A stretch of DNA of 64,000 nucleotides from Punica granatum (taxonomy: Eukaryota; Streptophyta; Magnoliopsida; Myrtales; Lythraceae), in contig NC_045128.1 of the NCBI RefSeq assembly GCF_007655135.1, forward strand, positions 25,886,811 to 25,950,810. Reading direction: 5' to 3'. The notes below the pieces were generated by a model, which was given only the letters and a program-made list of their open reading frames with translations, did no database searches and was not told where the DNA came from. The first letter of the stretch is position 1, and each line of letters begins with the position of its first letter. Below are positions 23,509-33,958 of this stretch, piece after piece. The position numbers and the translations under genes were made by a program.

Positions 23509-23762
23509 TTCATGTTCACATATTTCAAATAACAGTCATAAGTAATGCCATTGCATCAGCTTGTGCCGAATTATTGGCTCAAGGAGGGCTTTCGGATTAT
23601 GATGATGATGATTCTACCCCGCAATTATCCCATTTGCTGAAAGTTACGAAAACATTTGATATATAATAATTATAATTATAATTTTTCTCACAAGAAATTA
23701 TTCCATTTGGTAAAAGTTAAGAAAACATTTGATAATGATGATGATAATGATAATAACAACAA

Positions 23763-25898
23763 TCTACACACATATATATATAAAGTTGTATCCCTTACAT
23801 TAAATAGGATTAGAAAGGTAATTTTCTAAATATCATAAGGTCATAAAGGTAAATGTGTAAATAATATTTAGGATTAAAAAAATATTATCTCAAAGAAAAT
23901 AAATACTATATTAATGATATATTTAGATGAATTAAATGCAAATAAAGAGTGATGTAATTGTAAATATATGTACAATTAGTTCACATATATACCAAAAAAT
24001 AAAGTAAAAAATTTAAATTATCCTCAAAGCGTAAATAATAAATGGGGTGTAATAGTATGCATTGTAATTTATAGATTAATATGCTAAATAAAAATGTGCA
24101 AATAATAGTCAGTAGGGAAAAATACCTCAAAGAAAATAAATATTATATTAATGATATATTTATATGACTTAAATGCAAATAAAAAGTGATGTAATTGTAA
24201 ATATATAAGCAATTATTTCACATATATCCTAAAAAATAAAAATTATTTTTCCAAATTATCCTCAAAACTTAAATAATAAAAGTGGTATAATTGTAAATTC
24301 ATTGTAATTCATAGATTAATATGTTAAATAAAAATTAATTAATAATATGTATTGTTTATAAATAATAATAGCAAATATGAAAATGAAGAATACATTATTT
24401 CGAATCATTTTTCTTATTTCAATAGTAAATAAATATTTATAATCCTAGGGAAATAAAGAAAATTTATAATTATATGAATTTAAACTTTATTGAATAATGT
24501 TTTAAAACTATTGCAAATCTTATTAAAGTTCAATTAAGTAAATCTCTCATGGAAATATTTTATTCATTTTAGCTAAAATTATTCAAATTCATGAAAATAA
24601 ATTTAATAAATGAGATTTGATTAAGAATAGCACAACAAATTATGAAACTTGATTTTTTTGAAAAAATGAAAATTATCCTCAATTTTTTTTTATAACTCTT
24701 CAGATACCTCAATTAAAAGAATATTATAAAGTACAACAAATATATCAAGATCTTAAGAGGTTACCAATAGCAGCAAAAGATAACAAGAAAGCAAGTGCAA
24801 TGAAACAAAAATTATAGTTACTAATTTTTTATGGGAAAAACACAAAAACCCTTTATGGTTTGGGGTCGGGACAAATCGCACAATGTTATTTTATTTGGGA
24901 CAATTAGCCCCCTTGTTGTTTGCTCCATTAGACATAGGAGGTTACGGCGTTAATTTTTTTTCATTTTCAGTCCTCAATATTTTATCCCTTCCACCGAGGT
25001 CGCTGGTACCCACGGAGGGCGCCGATGACCTCGGTGGAGGGGTCGGGGTCGTCGATTAGCGGCTCTAACCCCGAATCGACCGAGGACTTTGAGTTGGAGA
25101 TCCCTGGTCGAATCGGGGTTGAGGTCGCCAATCGGTGACCCCAACCCCCCACCGAGGTCATCGGTACCTATGAAGGACGCCGACGACCTTGGTGGAGGGG
25201 TAGTGGTCGCCAATTGGCGGCCCCAATCCCGAATCGATCGAGGACTCCGAGTCAGAGGTCCCTAGTCGATTCGGGGTTGGGGCCGCCAATCAGCGACCCT
25301 GATCCCTCCACCGAGGTCGCCGACATCCTCCGTGGATACCGGCGACCTAGGTGGAGGGTTTGGGGTCACCGATTGGTGGCCCCGACCCCTCATTCCTTTT
25401 CGATTTTCTTTATAGGACTAAAATGAAACAAAATAAAAAGTTGAGAATAGGAATGATAAAAGAGAAAGAAACCAAAATGATTAAAAGGCCAACGATTGAG
25501 AACTGAAAATGGAAAAAAAAAATTAAAGCCATAATCCCCTATGTCTAAAGAAGCAAACCACAAGGGGGCTAATTGTCCCAAACAAAAGAACATGGTGCGA
25601 TTTGTCTCAATTCCAAACCACAATATGAGTTTTTGTCTTTTTCCCATTTTTTTATCAAATTGGAAAAATGATAATTTTGAAAACGTTACACAACTATTTT
25701 TCTCCTGCTTTTCCAATATGATTGTAATATATTTTTTATCCATACTCCTAAAGATATTTGGATATAATTAATATTATATACTATAGAAAAAAGAATATTT
25801 TTTCATGAAATTTAACTAAAGCAATTAAGTTTGAATTATGTAAATAAAAATATATTTATCGTAAAAGTCTCTGCAATGCACGGATAAAAAAAACCTAG
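23763..25898 (+). mobile_element. Non-autonomous Helitron-like element
   Basis: It starts with TC (TCTACACACATATAT) after an A and ends with CTAG before a T, the layout of a Helitron inserted between A and T. Before the end is TGCAATGCACGG, a short self-complementary stretch like the usual Helitron terminal hairpin. Both terminal regions match the element at 29210-30751 on the other strand over more than 200 bp per side, which supports the boundaries independently. Inside, a block of about 235 bp is duplicated (about 23885-24117 and 24122-24340). A Mutator-like element is nested at 24833-25645. No Rep/helicase gene is present. Confidence 0.72.
24823..25655. mobile_element. Mutator-like element with GC-rich palindromic interior
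   Basis: The left end GGGAAAAACACAAAAACCC and the right end, ending GTCTTTTTCCC, are inverted copies over roughly 150 bp. Flanks of about 10 bp (AATTTTTTAT and ATTTTTTTAT) differ at one base. The interior, about 24985-25400, is GC-rich and made of alternating direct and inverted repeats built around CCGAGGTCGC and GCGACCTCGG. Open frames there run on both strands because of the repeat and are not genes. It is a close relative of the element at 60747-61667. Confidence 0.75.
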
Positions 25899-26285
25899 TA
25901 GTAATAATAATAATAATAATAATAATACTGGCATATAGATGTATAGATTATTGAGATGTTAATAGTAATCATAACAATTAAAATTTTTTTGTTTGCAAGT
26001 TACACAAATTTATTGCATGTGGCCCTCCAAAAGTTATTGAATGCTAAGTCTCCATTTTAAGATGTTCAAATGGCAAACAATGATGAAAGCTCCAATAATT
26101 ATATGTTACTAGAGCTTTTACCCGCGTTACGCGTGGAGTAACCATATAAAAATGCATTATTTAAAACGCCGCCTTTTTAATTTTTGTCATTATGTAACTT
26201 GTTCTTGTACATCATTTGTCACTCAAAAAACTAAAAAATTGTGATGAAAAATATAATTGAAAGAGTAATAAAAAAGGAAATGTAC

Positions 26286-27186
26286 TAAGAGCATCCACAA
26301 CGGGCATCCCGGCTGGTGCCACACACCTCAATTCCCCCACCATTATGGGGGAATTGGAGCAGGGCCTGGTCCCTTCGTCGGCCAGGGGCTATTTCTACCG
26401 ACGGCAATACATATTATAATGACTCAAAAGAAAAGGTTTGAAATCAATTTTTTCAATATATGAATATCTTGTGGGCCCATTTGGAATGGGAATGAAGAGT
26501 CAGAGTAAGTCCTCATTTATTTTGGATCCCCATTCTTACTTATATGGCACAAAGGTGGGCCCTCAAAAATGGGAATAAGGACCCCAACTAAGGGTGATCG
26601 GTTTCGGGCACTATGTATTTTTCACGATACTTGGACCCTACCTTGTAAGGGACATATTCCAAGATTTTGAAACCGGACCCTACCCTGTTGAATTCTGGAA
26701 CTAGAACCTATCCGGAACCTATATTATACCACAGGTTCCAAGTACCCTGTTGGAACTTGTAATTTTTTTTCTCGTTAAATAAAATCGAAAATATCACATA
26801 TATAATCAATAATCACGCCAATATCAATAAAATTTAGATTAATCCACAACAATAAAAAAATAATATGTCTCATCAATCCATCGACAAAATTAAACATCCA
26901 TAATACGATCCCACATAACAAGCTGCCTCTGTTATGATTCATTAGAGGAGACAATAACTTTACTATTTCCTCTCTTTTTTTTAATAAATAACCGGTTCCG
27001 AGTACCCTGTAGGTAGGAACTAGAACCGAAATCAATTTTTACCGGTTTCTGATTTTAATACCCGAAACCTATCCCATTTTCAATACGTGCTACCTGGACT
27101 CTACCCTAACGGATAGGTTCCGACCGGTTCCAGGTATACCTAGTACCCGTGCACTCCCCTAGACCCAACCATTGTGGATACTCTTA
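26286..27186. mobile_element. TIR element flanked by TA, interrupted by an hAT-like insertion
   Basis: The inverted ends AGAGCATCCACAACGGG and AGAGTATCCACAATGG lie immediately inside TA dinucleotides at both ends. The body without its insertion would be about 316 bp. The superfamily is uncertain: TA flanks suggest mariner-like, but the end sequence is shared by several plant MITE groups. Confidence 0.5.
26581..27169. mobile_element. hAT-like non-autonomous element
   Basis: The element (26589-27161, 573 bp) is flanked by ACCCCAAC and GACCCAAC, an 8-bp duplication with one mismatch. The ends TAAGGGTGATCGG and, in reverse complement, TAGGGGAGTGCACGG are related. Internal arms repeat words such as GGTTCC, GGAACC and TACCCTG in both orientations. 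No transposase. Confidence 0.6.
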
Positions 27187-27416
27187 GCCACCGAGAGAGA
27201 GAGAAACGACATAAAATGTTTCAAACAGGAGAAAGGGGAGTGGATGTAAACTTGTGTTTTGAGGATAGGAGAGAAATTGATGAGAGCTATGTGTTTGAAA
27301 ATTGAGTAATTTCATCGATTTATCCCTGCATTTATGGTTCAGTTTTACTTTCTTCAAATATGACAAAAGATACTAGGGATAATTTTATAAAATTAGACAG
27401 GAAATAACCGTTGGGG

Positions 27417-27672
27417 GACGCTCCATTTGGTTTCGGAGTCGCAGTTTAAAATTTTAACTCAATACACTACACAACAAAAGATATTTTTCCAAAGTCAAAC
27501 TGGTGGGCCTCATATATTATTCAATATACAATCCCATACACTACTCAATACACTACACAACAAAACTGATAAGGTTTACAGGCCCTATATTTTTTTTGTC
27601 TTTTTCCACAATCAAAATCAAAGTTACAAATTCAAAACTTTTACTCTGAAATTAAATGCACTGCAAGTGTTT
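27417..27672. mobile_element. MITE related to the 13.6-kb family
   Basis: The ends CATTTGGTTTCGGAGT and, inverted, GCATTTAATTTCAGAG are imperfect inverted repeats. The interior shares CTCAATACACTACACAACA, present twice here, with the MITE at 13.6 kb. Confidence 0.5.
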
Positions 27673-27803
27673 CCTTTATAGAAGTATAGATATATAGATT
27701 TGGTGAAAATTAGTAAAACATTTGATGGTAATGATGGTAATGATGATAACAATAATAATAATAACCATAACAACAACTACAACAACAACAACAATAATAA
27801 TAA

Positions 27804-28250
27804 GGGAAAAGTACAAAAATCCCATTATGATTTGAGATTGAGACATTTTGGACCTTATGGTTATTCTAGGGATAAATAACACCATATTGTTCACTTCGTG
27901 AGACTTAATGGATCTCATTGTTAATTTTTTCATTAATTTTGGTCCTCAAACTTTCAATTTTTTTTACAATTTGGTCCTAAAATTTGAAATTGGGGCGTGG
28001 GGAAGGGGCTTGGGCCTCCGATCAAGTTCACCGACTAGAGGCTCAAGCCCCTTTCCCCCCCTTTTTTTTCGAATTTTAGGACCAAATTGCAGAAAAAATT
28101 TGAAAGTTTGAAATCCTGGTTGATTTGGGGGCTGGGGCAACCAATTTGCAGCCCCAACCCCACCTCCATGGTCGCCAACATCCTCTATGGGTGCATGCGA
28201 CCTCGATGGTGTGGTCGGCGTCGCCAACCGACGGCCCCGGCCCCTTTCCC
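27804..28250. mobile_element. Partial Mutator-like element, older relative
   Basis: The left end GGGAAAAGTACAAAAATCCC resembles the ends of the 24.8- and 60.7-kb elements, and the interior holds GC-rich GGTCGCCAAC-type words. The expected right terminal repeat is missing, so it is truncated or rearranged. Confidence 0.45.
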
Positions 28251-28359
28251 TTTAATACATGTGGCATTCCAAAAGTTGTTGAATGAGAAGCCTTCATTTC
28301 AAGATTTTGTGCAAACGAAAAAACAAGAGTGAATGCCCCAACAATTATATATTATATAT

Positions 28360-29209
28360 AGATTAATACACATATCGATAGAGAAGACGCATTTAATATA
28401 AAATCTATCTATATATTTGTTGAGGAGACTCGAAAAGTCAGTCCACCATGAGCAAAGGGAACGTTTGGGGCTTATGTGGAAGAATCTTATTAATGGATGG
28501 AGAATTTCCGTGTAAGTAATCTACATTTCTATATAAATGTATATATATTAGATTTTTAGGCCAGTGCGTTGCACAGTATTTACAAATAAAAATTCATAAT
28601 ATGTAGAAATTTAAATATATATATATCTATTGAATTATAAATTAAATTCAATAATAATGGTTATAAATAGGAACTATGTATAAAATATATCACATATAAA
28701 TTGTTTTTACTCTATTATTTTTAATATTGCAAATTTCCTGATTTCACAACAAATAATTGCACGAAAAATAAATATAATAAATAAGAATACCCAAGCCAAG
28801 AAATCATATTAAATGTCAGCAAAATAGCCTCTCAACATGCCCATAGACAATGAACACATGAGCTCCAAATCCAACTTATATATACATATATATTTTCATG
28901 CGATTAAAACAATTTAGAATTTAGTGATCATAATGATTCCATTAATTTTAGTAGTTACAAAACTTTTTATTCTTTTCATTGACTGCATTGATGGTAGAAT
29001 TTATGTTGGATTAATATTAATGGGAAGATAATGTTTTGTATAATATATTGCATGAACATTTAGAATTTTTTAAGTCACAATGATTATTATACTGAAATTG
29101 ATCTAACTTCTAGTTTAATTTTATTTCAAAATATCAATGTTCTAAATTTTAAATGATCATTGAATTTTCACATCTATTAATACCTACTGGTTTACATATA
29201 GATAATAAA
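28360..29209. other. AT-rich intergenic DNA, Helitron-like traces
   Basis: Near 28550 a minus-strand sequence with GTGCAACGCAC and an A-rich end looks like another Helitron 3' end, ending in CTAA-type bases. Nothing else was recognised. Confidence 0.35.
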
Positions 29210-29579
29210 CTAGATTCTTTTGCTTGTGCCTTGCATAGGACTTTTACAATAAATATATTTTTATTTACATTTTAGCTAAATTTTAAAATTTTCATGAAAA
29301 GATATTCCTTTTTTCTATAGCATATAATAAAAATCATGTCCAAATATCTTTAGGAATTTCAGTCAATTCATATATTAAATATATGTTAGAGAAGCATAAA
29401 AAATAGTGCTGTAAAGTTTCCAGAATTATCAATTTTTCTAATCCATTAAAAAGGTAGTAACTATAACTTTTTTTTTTCATTGTACTTGCTTTCATGTTAT
29501 CTTTTGTTGTGCAAGTAATCCCTTCTGATCTTAATCTAAAAAATGACATCCGTTATAAATTCTATCAATTTTGCATACG

Positions 29580-29810
29580 CGAGCGATTAACTTCAGATCC
29601 ATTTTTTACAAATCACCATCTCCTACCCTCTCCCCCTTATCTCACGCCTCTCCATCTCAGAGAACAACTTCCCCCAAATTGGAAAACCCTAACTCCCCCA
29701 TTGATTCGTGAAGTTCTTTCGATCAGCTTACTTTCGAGATTGTTCAACGAGCTGAGATCTTTGTCGCCTAGGGGAGGCAGGGCTCGCGTGATGTTGAAAT
29801 TATTGACGGG
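29580..29810 (+). other. GC-richer segment inside the Helitron, possible captured fragment
   Basis: A pyrimidine-rich stretch with CCCTCTCCCCCT and AAAACCCTAACTCCC leads into a short open stretch. This looks like the 5' untranslated region and first exon of a host gene, the usual kind of material Helitrons pick up. No protein family was recognised. An open frame spans 29494-29832 on the plus strand but starts within element sequence. Confidence 0.3.
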
Positions 29811-30199
29811 CATTACACATGTGACATTTTAAACGTTCATAAACAACACTCATAAAACCTTCATTAATAAACAAATAAGATAAGTTAAATAAAAAAAATC
29901 TAAATTTTCAAAAAAGTCTCAATTTCATCATAAATTTGGTATGTAATGAAAAAAAATCATATGTTTTATAAATTATCTTGGAAATAACCTCTCTCCTCAT
30001 CTGGGTCTCCTTACAGTGCTCCTAAAGTCGGCCCCGGCTAGCATCTCCCCTCAAGGACTATTTCTGAGAAAATTTTAAAATATGTATTTTTTTTAAATTA
30101 CAAATAAAAATTTGAAACAAAACTGAGACTTTTCTAAAAATTTAGGTTATTTTTCTAAAGAAAAGAGAATATGATCAGATGATGTGTGAACTTTATCGG

Positions 30200-30386
30200 T
30201 GCGTTTGGTTTCAGAGTTAAAGTAACTTTAATTTTGATTGTTGAAAAGGACAAATGTTGTGTAGTGTATTGAGTTAAAGTTAAAGTTAAAATTTTTGACT
30301 TGGGAAATGTGTATTTTTATTGTGTAGTGAGTTGACTTAAAGTTAAAGTTAAAATTTTTGTGATTTTAACCCTGAAATTAAACGGG
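30200..30386. mobile_element. Short MITE related to the 13.6-kb family
   Basis: Ends GTGCGTTTGGTTTCAGAG and, inverted, CCCGTTTAATTTCAGGG. It shares TTGAGTTAAAGTTAAAG repeats with the other MITEs. Confidence 0.55.
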
Positions 30387-31389
30387 TCAATTGGGTCCCG
30401 TAAAGTCCACGTGGGTAAATAGACGAAAAACTTAACATAATAGTAATGAGATGTCAAATCTAAAACGATTCTCAATACATGTGGATTTGTTTTGTTACAA
30501 AACAAAATTTATGACAAAACTGAAACGTTTTACAAAATTTAGATTTTTTTTGGTAATTTACCCTTCTTTATTTGCATTTATTTCATGTAAATATTTCATT
30601 AATAAAGTATTTATTTTCTTTGAGACAATATTTTTTAATCATGAATATTATTTACAGATTTACATTTATGACCTCATAATATTTAAAAAATTACCTTTCT
30701 AACTGTACTTAATTTGTGGAATACAACTTTATATATATGTATATATATAGATTTTTACTGTATATGATGAACTTTTGTTTCAAAAATATTAACATCTATT
30801 TTTTATTGATGATAATTTTTTGTTGCATGTGAAATTTTTTTATTCCTAGTTTTATATGTGTTTTATGACCAAATAATTTTTATTATATAAGATATGCTTT
30901 TGTTTTAAAGACATTAAAGTAAAAAAATATATATATTTATACAATTTTTGTTACATTTTGTAATTTTTTTATTCCTACTTATAATTATCTAATAAAAAAT
31001 TAAAAGAAAGGAAACCTGCCTAATAGCTTGACCTTTACTTATTCTAATTATTATCATCATAAAATTGAATAAAACTATAAATTCAATTGAGTAGTGATCG
31101 AGAAAGTTACAAATTTAGCTCTATTAATTGGATGAAATGAACTTCACCCATATAATTTTTTATATTTTGTCAGGTTCTTTTAAAAGTATATATTTATATT
31201 GAGATTATTACATATATGATATTGTATTACGAATTGGTAAATAAATTTTATGCTAAACATTACATATGTGATATGATATTAGTAGTAGGTGAATAAATCT
31301 TATGCTAATTCATAAGCATAATTAAATTTGTAAAAGTTAATCATGATTTTTTTATCATGATTTTTGCCTGAGATATATATATTTATTGA

Positions 31390-32010
31390 TTATGAGCACA
31401 ATTAAATTTGTAAAATTTACGCCATGTATTAATTAATAGTATACATATATTTTTTTTATCATTTATGAATTATTTTTAATTAATTCAAATTATTTGATAA
31501 ATAGAACATGATATATATTAACGACTCTATATCTATTTATCAGATAAAAATTATATATATATATGTTACTCAATTTATTATTTGAAAGAATATATATGAA
31601 ATAATGTTTATATGAATTAATTGTATAGAGATTTACAATTTTACTCCGATTTATTATGGCGTAATCAAGCTTATATAAAATATAATTTTAAGTTATTTAT
31701 TAATTATTTTTAATTAATTCAAATTATTTCATAAAGGGACCATAATAAATACTATGATTCTACGCCTAATTATTAGATACGAAGTTTATGTATGTTAACT
31801 TATTTAATATATGAAAGAATATACAATAAATAATTTTTATATTAGTTAATTGAATAGAGATTTATAATTTTACTCCAATTTATTATAGCGTAGTCATGTT
31901 TATATAATATAAATGTTGCAATTTATTAATGAATTATTTTTAATTAATTCAAATTATTACATAAAGTGATCATTATATATATATATATGTACAATTCTAC
32001 ACCTATCAAT
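31390..32010. repeat. Diverged tandem repeat, period about 232 bp
   Basis: A word starting AATTATTTTTAATTAATTC recurs at about 31468, 31702 and 31932. The intervening GTATAGAGATTTACAATTT word recurs at about 31624 and 31855. AT-rich, no coding signal. Confidence 0.65.
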
Positions 32011-32600
32011 ATATATACATAAAGTTGTATCCAATCCTATTAAATAGTGATAGAAAAGTAAATGTCTTAATAGATAAGTATATTATTTTGAAAATGAATA
32101 ATATTAATTATTATTGTAATTATTATTTATATACGTATACATATAAAAAGTTGTATCCATCCTATTAAATAAGGGCGTAAGAGTGACAGTCCTAATAAAT
32201 TAGTATATTATATTGAAATTGAATAATGTCAATTATTATTATTGAATAGTATTAATTATTATAACTAATCTATATGTATAAGGTTGTTTCCTACCTCATT
32301 AAATTGGGGTAGAATAGACCAACGGGGGTTAGTTCAAGCGGTTCGATACTTGTTCCGCTTAAATGAGGTCTCGGGTTCGAATCCTTGTGAATATAGAGAA
32401 TTCACGCTTGGAGAGTTTTACCCCTTAGTGGGCCAGCTCGGCTTGACTAGATTAGTCGGGGCTCAATTAGGCTTCCGGATACCATGGTTTACAATAAAAA
32501 AAATGGAGTGGAATAGTAAATGTCTCAATTTAATAGGGGTAAAATAATCAATGAATTAGTAAATTAGTATGTTATATAGAAATTGACGTTGCGTTTGGTT
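32010..32600. repeat. Three Helitron-like 5' ends in tandem, with a SINE inside the third
   Basis: Sequence of the form AAAGTTGTATCC, CCTATTAAATA, then GTAAATGTC-type words recurs at about 32020, 32148 and 32280, about 130 bp apart. The third copy is split by the SINE at 32317-32500. The same head sequence opens the elements at 23.8, 30.75, 39.9 and 40.4 kb. Confidence 0.6.
32301..32516 (+). mobile_element. tRNA-derived SINE, second family
   Basis: The body (32317-32500) has an A-box-like TAGTTCAAGCGG and a B-box-like GGGTTCGAATCC, and ends in an A-rich tail (ACAATAAAAAAAA). Flanks AAATTGGGGTAGAATAG and AAATGGAGTGGAATAG look like an aged target-site duplication. A related copy, split by an LTR, is at 57.6 and 60.4 kb. 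Confidence 0.68.
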
Positions 32601-32911
32601 TGTAAGTAACATTTTAAAATTAGATTTTGATTTTGAAAAAGAGTTGTATAAATGGTTTTGTATGGGGTCCACCCTTTGATTTTGTATGGGTTATTTTGTT
32701 TTGTTGTGGAAAAAAAAGTAGTATAAATGAGACCCACCCTTTGACTTTGTATGAGTTATTTTGTTTTATTGTGGGTGGAATTAAGTTAAAGTGTGAATGA
32801 AGTTAAAGTTTGGAATTCTTTGAAGGCGTCGAGCACAGCAATGTGAAACATCCATCGGAGTTTTTGCAGATTGGGGTTAACTAGTGGTGTTATACTCTAA
32901 TCGGGCAGTTT

Positions 32912-33958
32912 ATGAGCAAGGCTCCCGATTTCGGGAAGGTAGTCTCTGTTGTAAATGGTTTATGGGGGAAGCAGGGGAAGGTAATGGTTAGCACAATGAG
33001 TTCTTTATTCATATTTCAATTGCCAAATGAAGACGTCATGACATGGGTTTTGGAAATTGGAACATTGGCATGCGGAGAGGAAGTCTATGATTATGCTTAT
33101 GTAGAGTCCAAAATTCACTAAGGAGGATCTAAGCTTGAAGAAAATACCAATTTGGGTGCAATTACGAAAGATCCCACTTCAGTATTTCCATCCCAAAGGT
33201 GTTAACTACCTAGCAAGTACCATTGGTAAGACACTACACATGGATAGAGCTACCACTCTTCGTTCGAGATTAGACTATGCAAAGGTATGTATAAAAGTGG
33301 AGATCGAGAAGGAAATCCCAAAGTTTTGAATGTTGATTTGGGTAATGAGTATATAGTGGAGTTTTTGGTGGATATTTCTTCGTTGCCATCGATATAGTGG
33401 TACAGTGAGGTGGCACTAGCAGCAGGATCGATGGCTCTTATTACTCCTAAATCTGCTAAGGAGGGATGCCTCGCAGTAGAAGTTTTTGAAGATTTGGTTG
33501 TACATTCTATCACTCCAGCTACTTAAAAGAAGACCCGGGCTGCTGATGATAAGTCTCGGAATTATGTAGCTGATGTTTGTGCAGCCAAACCTGTTGAGAA
33601 GGACTCCGTGTTTGCTGCTGATACTTGTGCAGCGGATAACTTTGCTAAAGAGCATAAGGTAGGAGAAGTGCCGAGACAAGACTCGAATAGTGAGAAGAGA
33701 GTTGTTCCTATTAAAGAAGAGACCTCAAGGGCTGACAAAATGCAAGCTGACATAGATGAGGAAGTAGAGAGTCAAGGAAGTATGACTAGTTCAGATGATG
33801 AATTGGAAAGTGTTGCTAACGTGAAAGAAATTCGATTGGGAGACTCGAGAAAACTAAAAGGCGCAACGATGGGAGGGGCGCAAGTAGTCTTGAAAATGCA
33901 GGGACAAAGGAAGTCGAGGACAGGCATAGGTGGTAAACCTCCTAAATTCCTCTCATGA
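32912..33958 (+). pseudogene. LINE ORF1 (DUF4283-like), frameshifted
   Basis: Three frames together read as ORF1. At 32912-33121 is the DUF4283-like part with FQLPNEDVMTWVLEIG. At 33135-33329 comes IPIWVQLRKIPLQYF, then YLASTIGKTLHMDRAT and YAKVCIKVE, the typical continuation. From 33608 to 33958 the sequence is charged and low in complexity, as expected for the C-terminal half. No zinc knuckle was seen here. Confidence 0.72.

Larger units (their letters stand above)
26109..27698 (-). mobile_element. Probable Helitron-like element carrying nested insertions
   Basis: Read on the minus strand, it starts with TC (TCTATATATCTATACTTC) after an A and ends with CTCTAG before T. A short GC-rich inverted pair (CGCGTAACGCG) lies near the 3' end, as in Helitrons. 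Unlike the pair at 23.8 and 29.2 kb there is no internal homologue to prove the boundaries. It contains a TA-flanked element (26288-27184) and a MITE (about 27417-27672). Confidence 0.42.
29210..30751 (-). mobile_element. Non-autonomous Helitron-like element, sister of 23.8-kb copy
   Basis: On the minus strand it starts TCTATATATATACAT followed by ATAAAGTTGTAT, and ends GCAAAAGAATCTAG before T. The first 250 bases and the last 230 bases match the ends of the 23763-25898 element in the same order, while the middles differ. It carries a small MITE at about 30200-30386 and a GC-richer segment at about 29580-29810. Confidence 0.72.

Noticed and set aside
32284..32547. Open frame of 87 codons
   Set aside because: It runs through a SINE and repeated Helitron heads; it is a repeat artefact.
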